From positions 1-64,000 of the forward strand of contig NZ_CVRM01000032.1 in assembly GCF_001258055.1 (NCBI RefSeq): DNA of 64,000 nucleotides, written 5' to 3'. Both the position numbers and the translations under genes were made by a program. Of the stretch, positions 44,502 to 53,989 are shown piece after piece (within the stretch, counting starts at the first letter, position 1; each line of letters opens with the position of its first letter). The notes beneath the pieces were generated by a model. That model did no database searches. It saw only the letters and a list, made by a program, of their open reading frames with translations, and was not told the DNA's origin. The stretch is from Phaeobacter italicus. Lineage in GTDB: Bacteria > Pseudomonadota > Alphaproteobacteria > Rhodobacterales > Rhodobacteraceae.

Positions 44502-46508
44502 TCAGGCGTGGGCGATGCGGGGTCGGCCGCTGGCCTCTACGGTCAGAAATGCCTCAACAAAGACATCACGCGCCTCGACCCTTGCGGTGCGAATATCCCG
44601 CTCGATCTGGGTGGCGATATCCTCGGCTCCGGCCTCTTCGGCGGCTGCAGTGGCTTCTCCGTGAAGATGCGCTTCAAGCAGGTTCAGCGCCTCCTCCGGG
44701 GTGGAAAAATCCTGCGGCCCGTCATCCAAATGGACGCGGAATTTGCCCTCAGCCGGAGAGGTCACCGTTCCGCTGCGGCGCATGGTGATGCGACCGACGA
44801 CAGCCCCGATTGCATTCGCAACCCCCGCATGTTCAGGCAGGATCATGTTGCAATGCAGCCGCGCGCCCACCGCGGGATAGTAGCTGGGGGCGGACGCGCC
44901 GAGACCAACCACGTCCACGTTCAGCCCACTTTGCAGGGAAATCAGACCGCGATGGCCTTTCAACCCACGCTGCATCAGAACATGGCGCGCCAGCTGATCA
45001 GGCGGCGGGCCGAACGGGCTGCTTTCTTCCGCAAATGCAGTCTCTAACAAGGTCAAAGCGGTCTGCTCGGTCATTTGGTCGATGATGATCTGCGCCAGTG
45101 ACGGCGCATCCGGCGCAAGGCGATCCCCCGAGCCAACACGACGGCGGGCAAACAGAGTAAGAGCCTTTTCAGCTGCCTCCCTGTCCCAGGCAGACAGGCG
45201 GCCAAGAACGTGGCTCGCATCGGACGGAGTGATGGCGGAGACCTGCACCAGCCCTCGATCCACCAGCCGCATCAACGCAGTTTGTTCGATCCGGCTTTGC
45301 AGGATTGCCCCAGTGGGATGGGTGGCGTCACCAATCCGCTCCAGAATGCGCGCATCGCGATCGGCAAGGCCAACAGCGGACTGTCCGGGCACCGCACGCA
45401 CGAACTGGCCGTCATATTCACCGACTGTGGACGCGCGCAACTGCGTATCCAGTGCCGCGTGCACCACATCCGGTGCCGTCATTGCAACCAGAGACACCGG
45501 CAAAACCCGGCGAGGGCCAAGCGTGACCCCACCGTCCATGCCGCTGGTCACCAGATGGACCTGACTATCGCCGCCAAGGCCAGAGGTGCGCATCGCAACC
45601 GCCTCGACCATCGTGCGATACCCGCCGACCTGCGCCCCTGCAGGGTCGATCTTGGGCTTGCCGTTTTCGATCAGGGCCACGTCGGTCGTCGTACCGCCGA
45701 TATCACTGACCAGCGCCCGCTCCACACCCGTCAACCACCGTGCACCAACCAGCGAAGCGGCAGGGCCGCTCAGGATGGTTTCGATCGGGCGTGCGCGCGC
45801 TTGTTCCGCCGACATCAGTGCACCATCGCCACGCACAACCATCATCTGCGCAGCAATCCCCAGCTCTGACAGCCGCGTCTCTGCCCTGCCGATCAACCGG
45901 TCAATCATCCCGATCAGCCGGGCATTCAAAACCGCAGTCAGCGCCCGTTTCGGCCCATTCAGCCGCGCAGAGAGCTGATGGGAGCAAGTGACGGGAATGC
46001 CGGTTTCTTCGGTGATGATGCGCGCCACCTCCAATTCATGCGCGGGATTGCGGGTGGCGAACAGACCTGCCACCGCAAAGCCGCTGACGTGGGCTGCCTC
46101 GGTTTGCAGAAAACTGCGAAGAGCGGCTGTATCCAGTGGCGCCGCCTCCCCGCCTGCGTGGTTGTGGCCGCCTGCAAGAACCAGCGCCGGATCGCCCTTG
46201 AGCGCGTCGCGCAGACCGTGCCGATCCAGATCTGCCTCGGCAAAGCCGACATAGATCAGCGCCACGCGTCCGCCCTGACCTTCAACCAGCGCATTGGTTG
46301 CCAATGTCGTCGACAACGCCGCCAGCGTGACCTCGGATGGTGACACTCCAGCCTCAGACAACACCGCCTCAACCGCTTTGCCGACACCAATCGCCAGATC
46401 TTGCCGGGTTGTCAGGGATTTCGCCGTGGCAAGAACATGTGTCTCATCACGGATCAGCACCGCATCGGTATAGGTTCCGCCGGTATCGACCCCCAAAAGC
46501 AGTGTCAT
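44502..46508 (-). CDS. Hydantoinase/oxoprolinase-family protein (HyuA-like)
   Basis: A 668-residue ASKHA-fold enzyme. N-terminal GVDTGGTYTDAVLI is the first phosphate motif; SDIGGTTTDVALIENGKP (about 268-285) starts the second ATPase half; LGASAPSYYPAVG lies in the C-terminal region. Members hydrolyse 5-oxoproline or hydantoins with ATP, usually together with a HyuB partner. No hyuB-like gene is adjacent, so it may act alone or with a distant partner. The shorter C-terminal domain also fits an uncharacterised single-subunit branch. Confidence 0.88.
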   Translation of the reverse strand: MTLLLGVDTGGTYTDAVLIRDETHVLATAKSLTTRQDLAIGVGKAVEAVLSEAGVSPSEVTLAALSTTLATNALVEGQGGRVALIYVGFAEADLDRHGLRDALKGDPALVLAGGHNHAGGEAAPLDTAALRSFLQTEAAHVSGFAVAGLFATRNPAHELEVARIITEETGIPVTCSHQLSARLNGPKRALTAVLNARLIGMIDRLIGRAETRLSELGIAAQMMVVRGDGALMSAEQARARPIETILSGPAASLVGARWLTGVERALVSDIGGTTTDVALIENGKPKIDPAGAQVGGYRTMVEAVAMRTSGLGGDSQVHLVTSGMDGGVTLGPRRVLPVSLVAMTAPDVVHAALDTQLRASTVGEYDGQFVRAVPGQSAVGLADRDARILERIGDATHPTGAILQSRIEQTALMRLVDRGLVQVSAITPSDASHVLGRLSAWDREAAEKALTLFARRRVGSGDRLAPDAPSLAQIIIDQMTEQTALTLLETAFAEESSPFGPPPDQLARHVLMQRGLKGHRGLISLQSGLNVDVVGLGASAPSYYPAVGARLHCNMILPEHAGVANAIGAVVGRITMRRSGTVTSPAEGKFRVHLDDGPQDFSTPEEALNLLEAHLHGEATAAAEEAGAEDIATQIERDIRTARVEARDVFVEAFLTVEASGRPRIAHA

Positions 46509-46607
46509 TCATCATCCTCCTGTTCGCACCATCCCGCCTAGCGAAGCAAAAGCGGCACCGCATGTCTGGAAGCGGCATTCTACTGGACGTGCTGAGAAAA
46601 GCGTTGG

Positions 46608-47660
46608 CTAAGCAAGTTGCGCCGCAGCCCAGCGGGCGGCATCGGCAACCGTTGGATCCGGGTCCGTGGTCAGCGATTGGGCAACGGCGCGCAACTCCGG
46701 CTGAGCAGAGTTGCCAATCGCATACAAGACGTTGCGCACAAACCGATCCCGGCCGATCCGTTTTATCGGCGAGCCCGAAAACAACGCACGAAACGCCGCG
46801 TCGTCCAAAGTGGCCAGCTCTGCCAGTTTCGGCGCGGTAAACTCGGGTCGGGCCTCATAGCGGATGTCGCTCGCCGCGACGGCAAACTTGTTCCAGGGGC
46901 AGGCCGCAAGGCAATCATCGCATCCATAGATCCGGTTGCCCAGTTTGCTGCGCAGTTCCTCGTCAATCGGACCTTTGTGTTCGATGGTCAGGTAGGAAAT
47001 GCAGCGGCGGGCATCGAGCTGATAAGGCGCCGGAAAGGCATCGGTGGGGCAGGCTGCAATACAGGATCGACAGGATCCGCAGTGGTCGCGCTCTGCAGGG
47101 TCGGCCGGTAGGTCCAGCGTTGTGAAAACAGACCCTATAAAGGCCCAATTGCCCCAATCCCGACTGACCAGATTGGTGTGCTTCCCCTGCCAGCCAAGCC
47201 CCGCTGCCTGCCCCAGCGGCTTTTCCGGCACCGGCGCCGTATCCACAAAAACCTTTACCTCGGCTTCATGGCCCAGCTTCTGGGCTTCGGCGATCAACCA
47301 GCGCGCCAGCCGCTTGAGCCGTTTTTTCACAAGGTCATGATAATCCTTGTTTCGGGCATAAACCGAAATGGCCCCGCGATCGGGCTGCCCCACGATTTCC
47401 ATCGGATCGACGTCAGGGGTATAGCTTTCGGCCAGCATGATGACCGAACGCGCCTCTGGCCACAGTTGTGCGGGATCACCACGCCAGTGGCTCCGCTCCT
47501 CCATCCAGGCCATCTGTCCATGATAGCCCGCGTCCAGAAAGGCCTGCAGCCGATCCGGCACCTCAGGCACATCCCAGGGTCGGCAGATCCGGCAGGACAC
47601 AAAGCCCTCGGCCAGGGCTTGCGCCACCAGTTGATCCTTGAGACTGGAATGATCCGTCAT
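46608..47660 (-). CDS. queG: Epoxyqueuosine reductase
   Basis: The 350-residue cobalamin and iron-sulfur enzyme performs the last step of queuosine synthesis in tRNA (positions 34 of His, Asp, Asn and Tyr tRNAs). [63 protein letters not shown] and [16 protein letters not shown] give the cobalamin region and both 4Fe-4S clusters. A HEAT-like C-terminus ([12 protein letters not shown]) is present. Length is normal. Same strand as the fzlA-like gene upstream. Confidence 0.95.
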   Translation of the reverse strand: MTDHSSLKDQLVAQALAEGFVSCRICRPWDVPEVPDRLQAFLDAGYHGQMAWMEERSHWRGDPAQLWPEARSVIMLAESYTPDVDPMEIVGQPDRGAISVYARNKDYHDLVKKRLKRLARWLIAEAQKLGHEAEVKVFVDTAPVPEKPLGQAAGLGWQGKHTNLVSRDWGNWAFIGSVFTTLDLPADPAERDHCGSCRSCIAACPTDAFPAPYQLDARRCISYLTIEHKGPIDEELRSKLGNRIYGCDDCLAACPWNKFAVAASDIRYEARPEFTAPKLAELATLDDAAFRALFSGSPIKRIGRDRFVRNVLYAIGNSAQPELRAVAQSLTTDPDPTVADAARWAAAQLA

Positions 47661-47725
47661 CGGGCGTTACGTCCTTGGCTCACGCGGCGCGAACCGCACC
47701 GGCGGCAGCTGCAGACATTGTCTTA

Positions 47726-48391
47726 TCAAAAATCGAGATCTGCGTAATGGGGCGGTGGGCTGAAACCCGGAATCTGATCCGCGAGGATAGAGCGGAAGGC
47801 CGGGCGGGATTTGATCTTGGCGTACCAGTCCTTGACGACAGCCGACCGATTCCAATCCACATCAGAGATATAGTCCAGCGACGACAGATGCGCAGCAGCC
47901 GCAAAGTCGGCAAGGGTCATCTGATCCCCCGCCAGCCAGCGTCGGTGATCGAGCAACCACGCCAGATAGTCGAGATGATATTTGATCGCCCGCGCCCCGG
48001 CCTTGACGTTGCTGCTGTCGGGATAGCCCTGCCCGGTCACCTTTTTGTTGACCCGTTCATAGAGCAGCTTTGATGTCACCTCGTTGTGGAACTTGTCGTC
48101 AAACCAATTGACCAGCCGACGCACCTCGTAGCGGCCATCGGGATCGCTCGGCATCAGAGAGGGCTCGGGGCGGGTTTCTTCGAGGTACTCGCAAATCGCC
48201 GCACTTTCGGCCATCAGCTTCCCATCCAGTCGGATCACCGGAACCTTGGCCGCGGGGTTACGGCGCAGAAAATCCGCCTCCTTTTCCCAGTAGCGTTCCT
48301 CGACCAGCTCAACCTCGATGCGCTTTTCCGCAAGCGACAGCCGTACTTTTCGGCAGAACGGGGACAGGGGCACGTGATAGAGGCGGGCCAT
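47726..48391 (-). CDS. fzlA: GST-fold protein, FzlA-like (FtsZ-binding cell-division factor)
   Basis: A 221-residue protein with an N-terminal thioredoxin-like half (MARLYHVPLSPFCRKVRLSL, NPAAKVPVIRLDGKLMAESAAI) and a helical C-terminal half. The extended C-terminal tail PPPHYADLDF and the block ERVNKKVTGQGYPDSSNVKAG read like FzlA, the alphaproteobacterial GST homologue that binds FtsZ and controls constriction in Caulobacter. Plain glutathione transferase activity is the alternative. The adjacent mtgA (septal peptidoglycan polymerase) fits a division role. Gene name by resemblance only. Confidence 0.72.
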   Translation of the reverse strand: MARLYHVPLSPFCRKVRLSLAEKRIEVELVEERYWEKEADFLRRNPAAKVPVIRLDGKLMAESAAICEYLEETRPEPSLMPSDPDGRYEVRRLVNWFDDKFHNEVTSKLLYERVNKKVTGQGYPDSSNVKAGARAIKYHLDYLAWLLDHRRWLAGDQMTLADFAAAAHLSSLDYISDVDWNRSAVVKDWYAKIKSRPAFRSILADQIPGFSPPPHYADLDF

Positions 48392-48458
48392 GGGTCGTCA
48401 GGTCTCCTGTTGCGTGTGGTCGGGGGTCAGACAGCAATGCCCCGAAGCGCAGGAAGTT

Positions 48459-49229
48459 TCAATCCTCGAAACAGGCCGCGCGGCCATCTGCGCGAATGGT
48501 GGCCGCCCCGTCCATGATCTGCGCCGCACGCTTGCGCATGAAGGCGGATGGTTTTGCGGCAGAGCGGTCCTTGGGGTTGGGCAGGACAGAGGCCAGAAGC
48601 GCGGCCTGGCGCGGGCTCAGCTCATCCGGGCCAACGCCGAAATAATGCCGGGCTGCGGCCTCGGCTCCGAAAACACCCTCGCCCATTTCAGCGACGTTGA
48701 GATAGACCTCAAGGATACGCCGCTTGCTCCATACTGCTTCGACCATCGGGGTCATCAGTGTTTCAAGCGCCTTGCGGATCCAGCTGCGCCCCTGCCAGAG
48801 AAAGACATTCTTGACCACCTGCTGCGAGATCGTCGACGCCCCACGCTGACCACCTTCTGCGATGGCCTTGCGAATGGCCTCGGCATCCAATCCCCAATGC
48901 TGGCAGAACCGCGCATCTTCAGCCGCGACCACGGATCGCGCCAGCACTGGCGCCATTGCTTCGATCGGCATCCATTCGCGATCAATGTCGCCCAGGCGGC
49001 GGTATTCGGACCAGATGGTGAATGTGGTGGGCGGGTTGACCACCGAAAACAGCAGGATCGGCAGCAACATGACTGCAACGCCGACAAGCGCGGCGCGGCC
49101 GATCCAGCGTTTGGCCAGACGGCCCGGTGAAATATCAGGGCGCGCCTTTGCCTTGCCCGCTGATTTCCCGCGCGCCTTGGTCTTCTTGGAAGAGCCCGAT
49201 TTTCCGCCTGTTTTTGCTGCCTTCGCCAT
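48459..49229 (-). CDS. mtgA: Monofunctional biosynthetic peptidoglycan transglycosylase
   Basis: A GT51 enzyme of 256 residues polymerising lipid II into glycan strands at the inner membrane. After a basic, Lys-rich cytoplasmic leader (about 1-40) comes one membrane helix (ALVGVAVMLLPILLFSVV). The catalytic Glu is in ARSVVAAEDARFCQHWG, and QRGASTISQQVVKNVFLWQGRSW, KRRILEVYLNVAEMG and GAEAAARHYFG complete the domain. The ATG at 49229 was chosen for the basic leader; an upstream start adds 16 residues. Confidence 0.93.
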   Translation of the reverse strand: MAKAAKTGGKSGSSKKTKARGKSAGKAKARPDISPGRLAKRWIGRAALVGVAVMLLPILLFSVVNPPTTFTIWSEYRRLGDIDREWMPIEAMAPVLARSVVAAEDARFCQHWGLDAEAIRKAIAEGGQRGASTISQQVVKNVFLWQGRSWIRKALETLMTPMVEAVWSKRRILEVYLNVAEMGEGVFGAEAAARHYFGVGPDELSPRQAALLASVLPNPKDRSAAKPSAFMRKRAAQIMDGAATIRADGRAACFED

Positions 49230-49326
49230 AGCCTCTCTATACGGCAGAGTGGCGTCCTGCTCCAACCGGGAAATCAAGCCGCCTGCAAGAGATCGCCAAA
49301 GCAGGCATCAGACATGCATCTTGATG

Positions 49327-49361
49327 TGAAAAGGCCCCGACCGTTGAAACCGTCGGGGCCT
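49327..49361 (-). terminator. Rho-independent terminator of gltB
   Basis: AGGCCCCGAC and GTCGGGGCCT form a 10-bp stem (outer part 49332-49361), followed on the minus strand by TTTTCACAT. It lies 32 bp after the gltB stop. Confidence 0.88.
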
Positions 49362-49392
49362 GTCCAAGGCAATGCAGAGGAGGTGGCGGGGC

Positions 49393-52300
49393 CTATTCCG
49401 CCGGTACGGCTGCTACGTCCAGTGTCAGGGGCTGGGGCAGCTTGTCCAACATCTCGGTCGGGCAAACCTGCAAGAAGTTCGCTTTCTCGCTCTCCCAGTG
49501 CTGGAGAATATCAGCGGCCTTGCGGCTGCCGGTTTCTGCCAGATGACGCTCGACCAGTCCTTTGAGCTGCTGTTCCCAATGCTCCACGCCAACCTGGCAG
49601 GTGACGAGGGATTCCATGTTCATCAGCGTCTCGGCCTTGCCTTCCGGGTCGTAGATATAAGCCATGCCACCGGTCATACCTGCACCAAAGTTGGCGCCAA
49701 TAGAGCCGAGGATCACCGCGACACCGCCGGTCATGTATTCACAACCGCAGGCACCACAGCCTTCGACCACCACGCTGGCACCGGAGTTGCGGACCGCGAA
49801 GCGTTCACCGGCACGACCTGCCGCAAAGAGATAGCCATCGGTTGCACCATAAAGGACGGTGTTGCCAACGATGGTGTTCTCGCTTGCTGTCAGCGGCGAT
49901 GCCATCGGCGGACGTACCACAATGGTACCACCGGACAGACCCTTGCCGACGTAGTCGTTCGCATCGCCCGAAACCTCCAGCTTGAGCCCCGGCGCTGCAA
50001 AGGCACCAAGAGACTGACCAGCAGAGCCCTGCAGCTTTACCGTCAGGTGGTCGGGCTGCAGCGTGTTGCGCATGCCAAAGTTGCGGACAATGTGGCTGGA
50101 TGTACGGGTGCCCACGGTCCGATGTGTGTTCTGAACCGCATAGGACAGCTGCATCTTTTCCCCGTCCTGCAGGAAGCGGGCGGCATCGCGCACGATTTCC
50201 TTGTCCAGAGTGTCCGGCACAGCATTGCGTTCACGATCACGGTTGTAGTCGATGTCATGCGCACCATCGACGGTGATCAACATCGGGTTGAGGTCCAGAT
50301 CATCAAGATGTGCCGAACCACGGGACACCTGCGCCAGCAGATCCGCCCGACCAATCACCTCGTCCAGAGAGCGCGCGCCGATTGAGGCGAGGATCTCGCG
50401 GACTTCCTGTGCGTAGAAGGTGATGAGGTTCACAACCTTGTCCGCGTTGCCGGTGAACTTGCCGCGCAGGGCTTCGTCCTGGGTGCAGACACCAACGGGG
50501 CAGGTGTTGGACTGGCACTGGCGCACCATGATGCACCCCATTGCGATCAGCGCCGCGGTGCCGATGCCGTATTCTTCGGCCCCCAGCATTGCGGCCATCA
50601 CGATGTCACGACCCGTCCGCAGACCACCATCGGTCCGCAGGGTGACCCGATCACGCAGGTTGTTCATCGCCAGAACCTGATGCGCCTCGGTCAGGCCCAT
50701 CTCCCACGGCAGACCCGCGTATTTGATCGAAGTCGCCGGTGACGCGCCGGTGCCACCGTTGTGGCCCGAAATCAGGATGATGTCGGCCTTCGCCTTGGCA
50801 ACGCCCGCAGCAATGGTGCCAACGCCGGAAGACGCCACCAGTTTCACCGTCACCTTGCAGCGCGGGTTGATCTGCTTCAGGTCATAGATCAGCTGCGCCA
50901 GGTCCTCGATCGAGTAGATATCGTGGTGCGGCGGCGGCGAGATCAGCGTCACACCCTTGGTGGAGTGGCGCAGACGGGCAATCAGGTCGGTGACCTTCAT
51001 CCCCGGCAGCTGGCCGCCTTCACCGGGCTTGGCGCCCTGGGCTACCTTGATTTCCAGCTCTTCGCACTGGTTCAGGTATTCGGCTGTCACACCAAAGCGG
51101 CCCGACGCCACCTGCTTGATTTTCGCAGACGGGTTGTCGCCGTTCGGCTCCGGAACGAAGTGCGCCGGATCTTCACCGCCCTCACCAGAGTCGGACTTGG
51201 CGCCGATCCGGTTCATTGCCACGTTCAGCGTCTTGTGCGCCTCGGGGCTCAGCGCGCCCAAGGACATGCCCGGTGTCACGAACCGTTTGCGGATCGAAGT
51301 GATCGATTCCACTTCCTCAATCGGTACGGCCTTGCCCAGCGGCTTGATCTGCAGCAGGTCGCGCAGGTGGATCGGCGGGTTCGATTGCATTTTCGCCGAG
51401 TACTGCTTCCACAACTCATAAGAGGCGCGGTTGCAGGCCATCTGCATCATATGCATGGACGTCGCTTCCCAGGCGTGGGTCTCGCCGGACTTGCGGGCTT
51501 TGTAGAAGCCGCCGATTGGCAGGACATCCTGGGCACCCAACCATGCCTTGGCGTGGATTTCTTCCAGCTTGGTTTGAATACCTGTCACACCGATACCGGA
51601 AATCCGCGAGATCATGCCGGGGAAGTATTCCGCACACATCGCGCGCGAAAGGCCAACCGCCTCAAAGTTCAAGCCACCGCGGTAAGAGGAAATCACCGAG
51701 ATCCCCATCTTGGCCATGATCTTCAACAGGCCCTGGTCGATCGCTTCACGGTAGCGGGCGACGTTCTCGGTCAGGCTGCCGTCCAGCAGGCCGCGCTCGA
51801 TACGGTCGGCGAGCGAATCCTCGGCCAGGTAGGCGTTCACAACGGTTGCGCCACAGCCAATCAACACCGCGAAATAATGCGGATCGATGCATTCAGCAGA
51901 ACGTACGTTGAGCGAGCAGAAGGTACGCAGCCCCTTGCGGGTCAGATGCGAATGCACGGCAGAGGTGGCCAGGATCATCGGCATCGCAACCTTGTCAGCA
52001 TTGGAATGCTGATCGGTCAGAACGATGTGGCCGGCCCCCGAGCTGACGGCCTCTTCGGCTTCGGCGCGGATACGGGCGAGTGCGGCGCTCAGGCTGCCCT
52101 GGCCAGGTTCAAAGCTACAGTCGATCTCTGCCAGAGGTGCGTTCAGGTTTTCGACCAGTTCGTCCCACTGGGCGTTGCCGACAAAGGGGCTCTCAAGGAC
52201 GATGATCTCAGTCTGGGAGCTGTCCTCGTCCAGTACGTTTTTCAGGTTACCAAAGCGCGTCTTCAGCGACATCACGCGATATTCACGCAGGCTGTCGATC

Positions 52301-53925
52301 GGCGGGTTCGTCACCTGAGAGAAGTTCTGACGGAAAAAGTGGCTCAGCGGGCGGTACATCTTGGACAGAACAGCCGACGGGGTGTCATCGCCCATCGAGG
52401 CCAGCGTTTCCTTGCCATCCTCAGCCATCGGCGCGAGGATCTGTTCCAGCTCTTCGATGGTGTAACCGGCAGCGACCTGACGGCGACGCAGCTCATCGCC
52501 GCTGAACAGCGCCTTTTCAGTGACTTTCGCAAGGGTGCTGTCGAGATCGTTGATCTTCTGAACCCAATCACCAAACGGCAGCGCAGCAGCCAGTTTGTCC
52601 TTGATTTCGGTGTCGTGGAACAGCTTGCCCTTTTGCATGTCGACGGCCAGCATCTGACCGGGGCCAAGCGCGCCTTTTTCGACAACGGTGGCCTCGTCAA
52701 TCGGGACCATCCCCGCCTCAGAGCCCGCAATCACAAGCCCATCACCGGTCACGACATAACGCATCGGGCGCAGACCGTTGCGATCAAGGCCCGCACAAAC
52801 CCAGCGACCATCCGTCATCGCCAGCGCAGCAGGGCCGTCCCACGGTTCCATAACGGAGTTGCAGTAGGAATACATATCCCGCCAGGCTTGCGGCAGTTCC
52901 ACCGCCTGCTTGGACCAGCTTTCGGGCACCAGCATGGTTTTAGCCATCGGCGCAGAACGGCCCGCCCGCACCAGAACCTCAAACACCGAATCCAGCGCAG
53001 CAGAGTCGGACGAACCGCTCGCCACGATCGGCTTGATGTCCTCGGCGTAGTCGCCAAAGGTGGACGAGGCCATGCGGATTTCGTGGCTCTTCATCCAGTT
53101 CAGGTTGCCCTTGAGGGTATTCACCTCGCCGTTGTGGGCCAGCATGCGGAACGGCTGAGCAAGCCACCACTGAGGGAAAGTGTTCGTGGAATAGCGCTGG
53201 TGGTAGATCGCAAAGGCGCTTTCGAACCGCTCGTCCATCAGGTCGGGGTAAAAGACTGCAACCTGCTCTGCGAGCATCATGCCCTTGTAGATGATCGACC
53301 GGCAGGACAGGGATGCGATGTACAGCTGACCAACCTGCGCAGCAGCGGCCGCTTTTTCGATCCGACGGCGGATAACATAAAGCTCGCGCTCAAAGGTTTC
53401 TTCGTCCACACCTTTGGAGTTGGAGATCAGGATCTGCTCGATCTCCGGACGGGTCGCATTTGCTTTTTCGCCCAGGCAGGTCACATCGACCGGCACATGG
53501 CGCCAGCCGTAGATGTAATAGCCCATCCGCAGAACTTCTGTTTCCACGATGGTCCGGCAGCGCTCCTGCGCGCCGAAGTCGGTGCGCGGCAGGAAGACCT
53601 GACCAACGGCCAGCAGCTGATCTTCGCGTGGCTCGTGGCCAGTGCGGCGGACCTGATCATAAAAGAAAGGTGCCGGAATTTGCACGTGGATGCCCGCGCC
53701 ATCGCCGGTCTTGCCGTCGGCATCAACTGCGCCGCGGTGCCAGATTGCTTTCAGCGCGTCGATACCCGCCTCGACAACCTTCCGGCTGCGTGCGCCATCG
53801 ACGGACACCACAAGGCCAACCCCGCAGGACGAATGCTCTTCTTCCTCGGCATAGAGACCGTTTTCGGCCATCCACTTGCGCTTGGCTTCTTCGGCGCGTG
53901 CCCAGTCTGCATCAAATTTTGTCAT
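49393..53925 (-). CDS. gltB: Glutamate synthase (NADPH), large subunit
   Basis: The 1510-residue flavoenzyme converts glutamine and 2-oxoglutarate to two glutamates. A short propeptide precedes catalytic Cys34 (EEHSSCGVGLVVS), the glutamine amidotransferase nucleophile after processing. The central domain and FMN-binding synthase domain (about 850-1220; ISPPPHHDIYSIEDLAQLIY, ISGHNGGTGASPATSIKYAG) follow. The 3Fe-4S cysteines are in CIMVRQCQSNTCPVGVC, and a GXGXG beta-helix closes the chain. GGGAG precedes the ATG at 53925. Downstream of gltD by 64 bp. Length is that of the family. Confidence 0.97.
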   Translation of the reverse strand: MTKFDADWARAEEAKRKWMAENGLYAEEEEHSSCGVGLVVSVDGARSRKVVEAGIDALKAIWHRGAVDADGKTGDGAGIHVQIPAPFFYDQVRRTGHEPREDQLLAVGQVFLPRTDFGAQERCRTIVETEVLRMGYYIYGWRHVPVDVTCLGEKANATRPEIEQILISNSKGVDEETFERELYVIRRRIEKAAAAAQVGQLYIASLSCRSIIYKGMMLAEQVAVFYPDLMDERFESAFAIYHQRYSTNTFPQWWLAQPFRMLAHNGEVNTLKGNLNWMKSHEIRMASSTFGDYAEDIKPIVASGSSDSAALDSVFEVLVRAGRSAPMAKTMLVPESWSKQAVELPQAWRDMYSYCNSVMEPWDGPAALAMTDGRWVCAGLDRNGLRPMRYVVTGDGLVIAGSEAGMVPIDEATVVEKGALGPGQMLAVDMQKGKLFHDTEIKDKLAAALPFGDWVQKINDLDSTLAKVTEKALFSGDELRRRQVAAGYTIEELEQILAPMAEDGKETLASMGDDTPSAVLSKMYRPLSHFFRQNFSQVTNPPIDSLREYRVMSLKTRFGNLKNVLDEDSSQTEIIVLESPFVGNAQWDELVENLNAPLAEIDCSFEPGQGSLSAALARIRAEAEEAVSSGAGHIVLTDQHSNADKVAMPMILATSAVHSHLTRKGLRTFCSLNVRSAECIDPHYFAVLIGCGATVVNAYLAEDSLADRIERGLLDGSLTENVARYREAIDQGLLKIMAKMGISVISSYRGGLNFEAVGLSRAMCAEYFPGMISRISGIGVTGIQTKLEEIHAKAWLGAQDVLPIGGFYKARKSGETHAWEATSMHMMQMACNRASYELWKQYSAKMQSNPPIHLRDLLQIKPLGKAVPIEEVESITSIRKRFVTPGMSLGALSPEAHKTLNVAMNRIGAKSDSGEGGEDPAHFVPEPNGDNPSAKIKQVASGRFGVTAEYLNQCEELEIKVAQGAKPGEGGQLPGMKVTDLIARLRHSTKGVTLISPPPHHDIYSIEDLAQLIYDLKQINPRCKVTVKLVASSGVGTIAAGVAKAKADIILISGHNGGTGASPATSIKYAGLPWEMGLTEAHQVLAMNNLRDRVTLRTDGGLRTGRDIVMAAMLGAEEYGIGTAALIAMGCIMVRQCQSNTCPVGVCTQDEALRGKFTGNADKVVNLITFYAQEVREILASIGARSLDEVIGRADLLAQVSRGSAHLDDLDLNPMLITVDGAHDIDYNRDRERNAVPDTLDKEIVRDAARFLQDGEKMQLSYAVQNTHRTVGTRTSSHIVRNFGMRNTLQPDHLTVKLQGSAGQSLGAFAAPGLKLEVSGDANDYVGKGLSGGTIVVRPPMASPLTASENTIVGNTVLYGATDGYLFAAGRAGERFAVRNSGASVVVEGCGACGCEYMTGGVAVILGSIGANFGAGMTGGMAYIYDPEGKAETLMNMESLVTCQVGVEHWEQQLKGLVERHLAETGSRKAADILQHWESEKANFLQVCPTEMLDKLPQPLTLDVAAVPAE

Positions 53926-53989
53926 ATCATTGCTCCCGTTCCGGTGGGCGGCCCTGCAAGGGCTGCGCCTGCCCGGTAGAATATCTGTC

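Noticed and set aside
50761-53979. A 1072-codon open frame on the plus strand opposite gltB.
   Set aside because: It mirrors gltB exactly and has no recognisable domain. Long antisense frames are expected opposite GC-rich genes.
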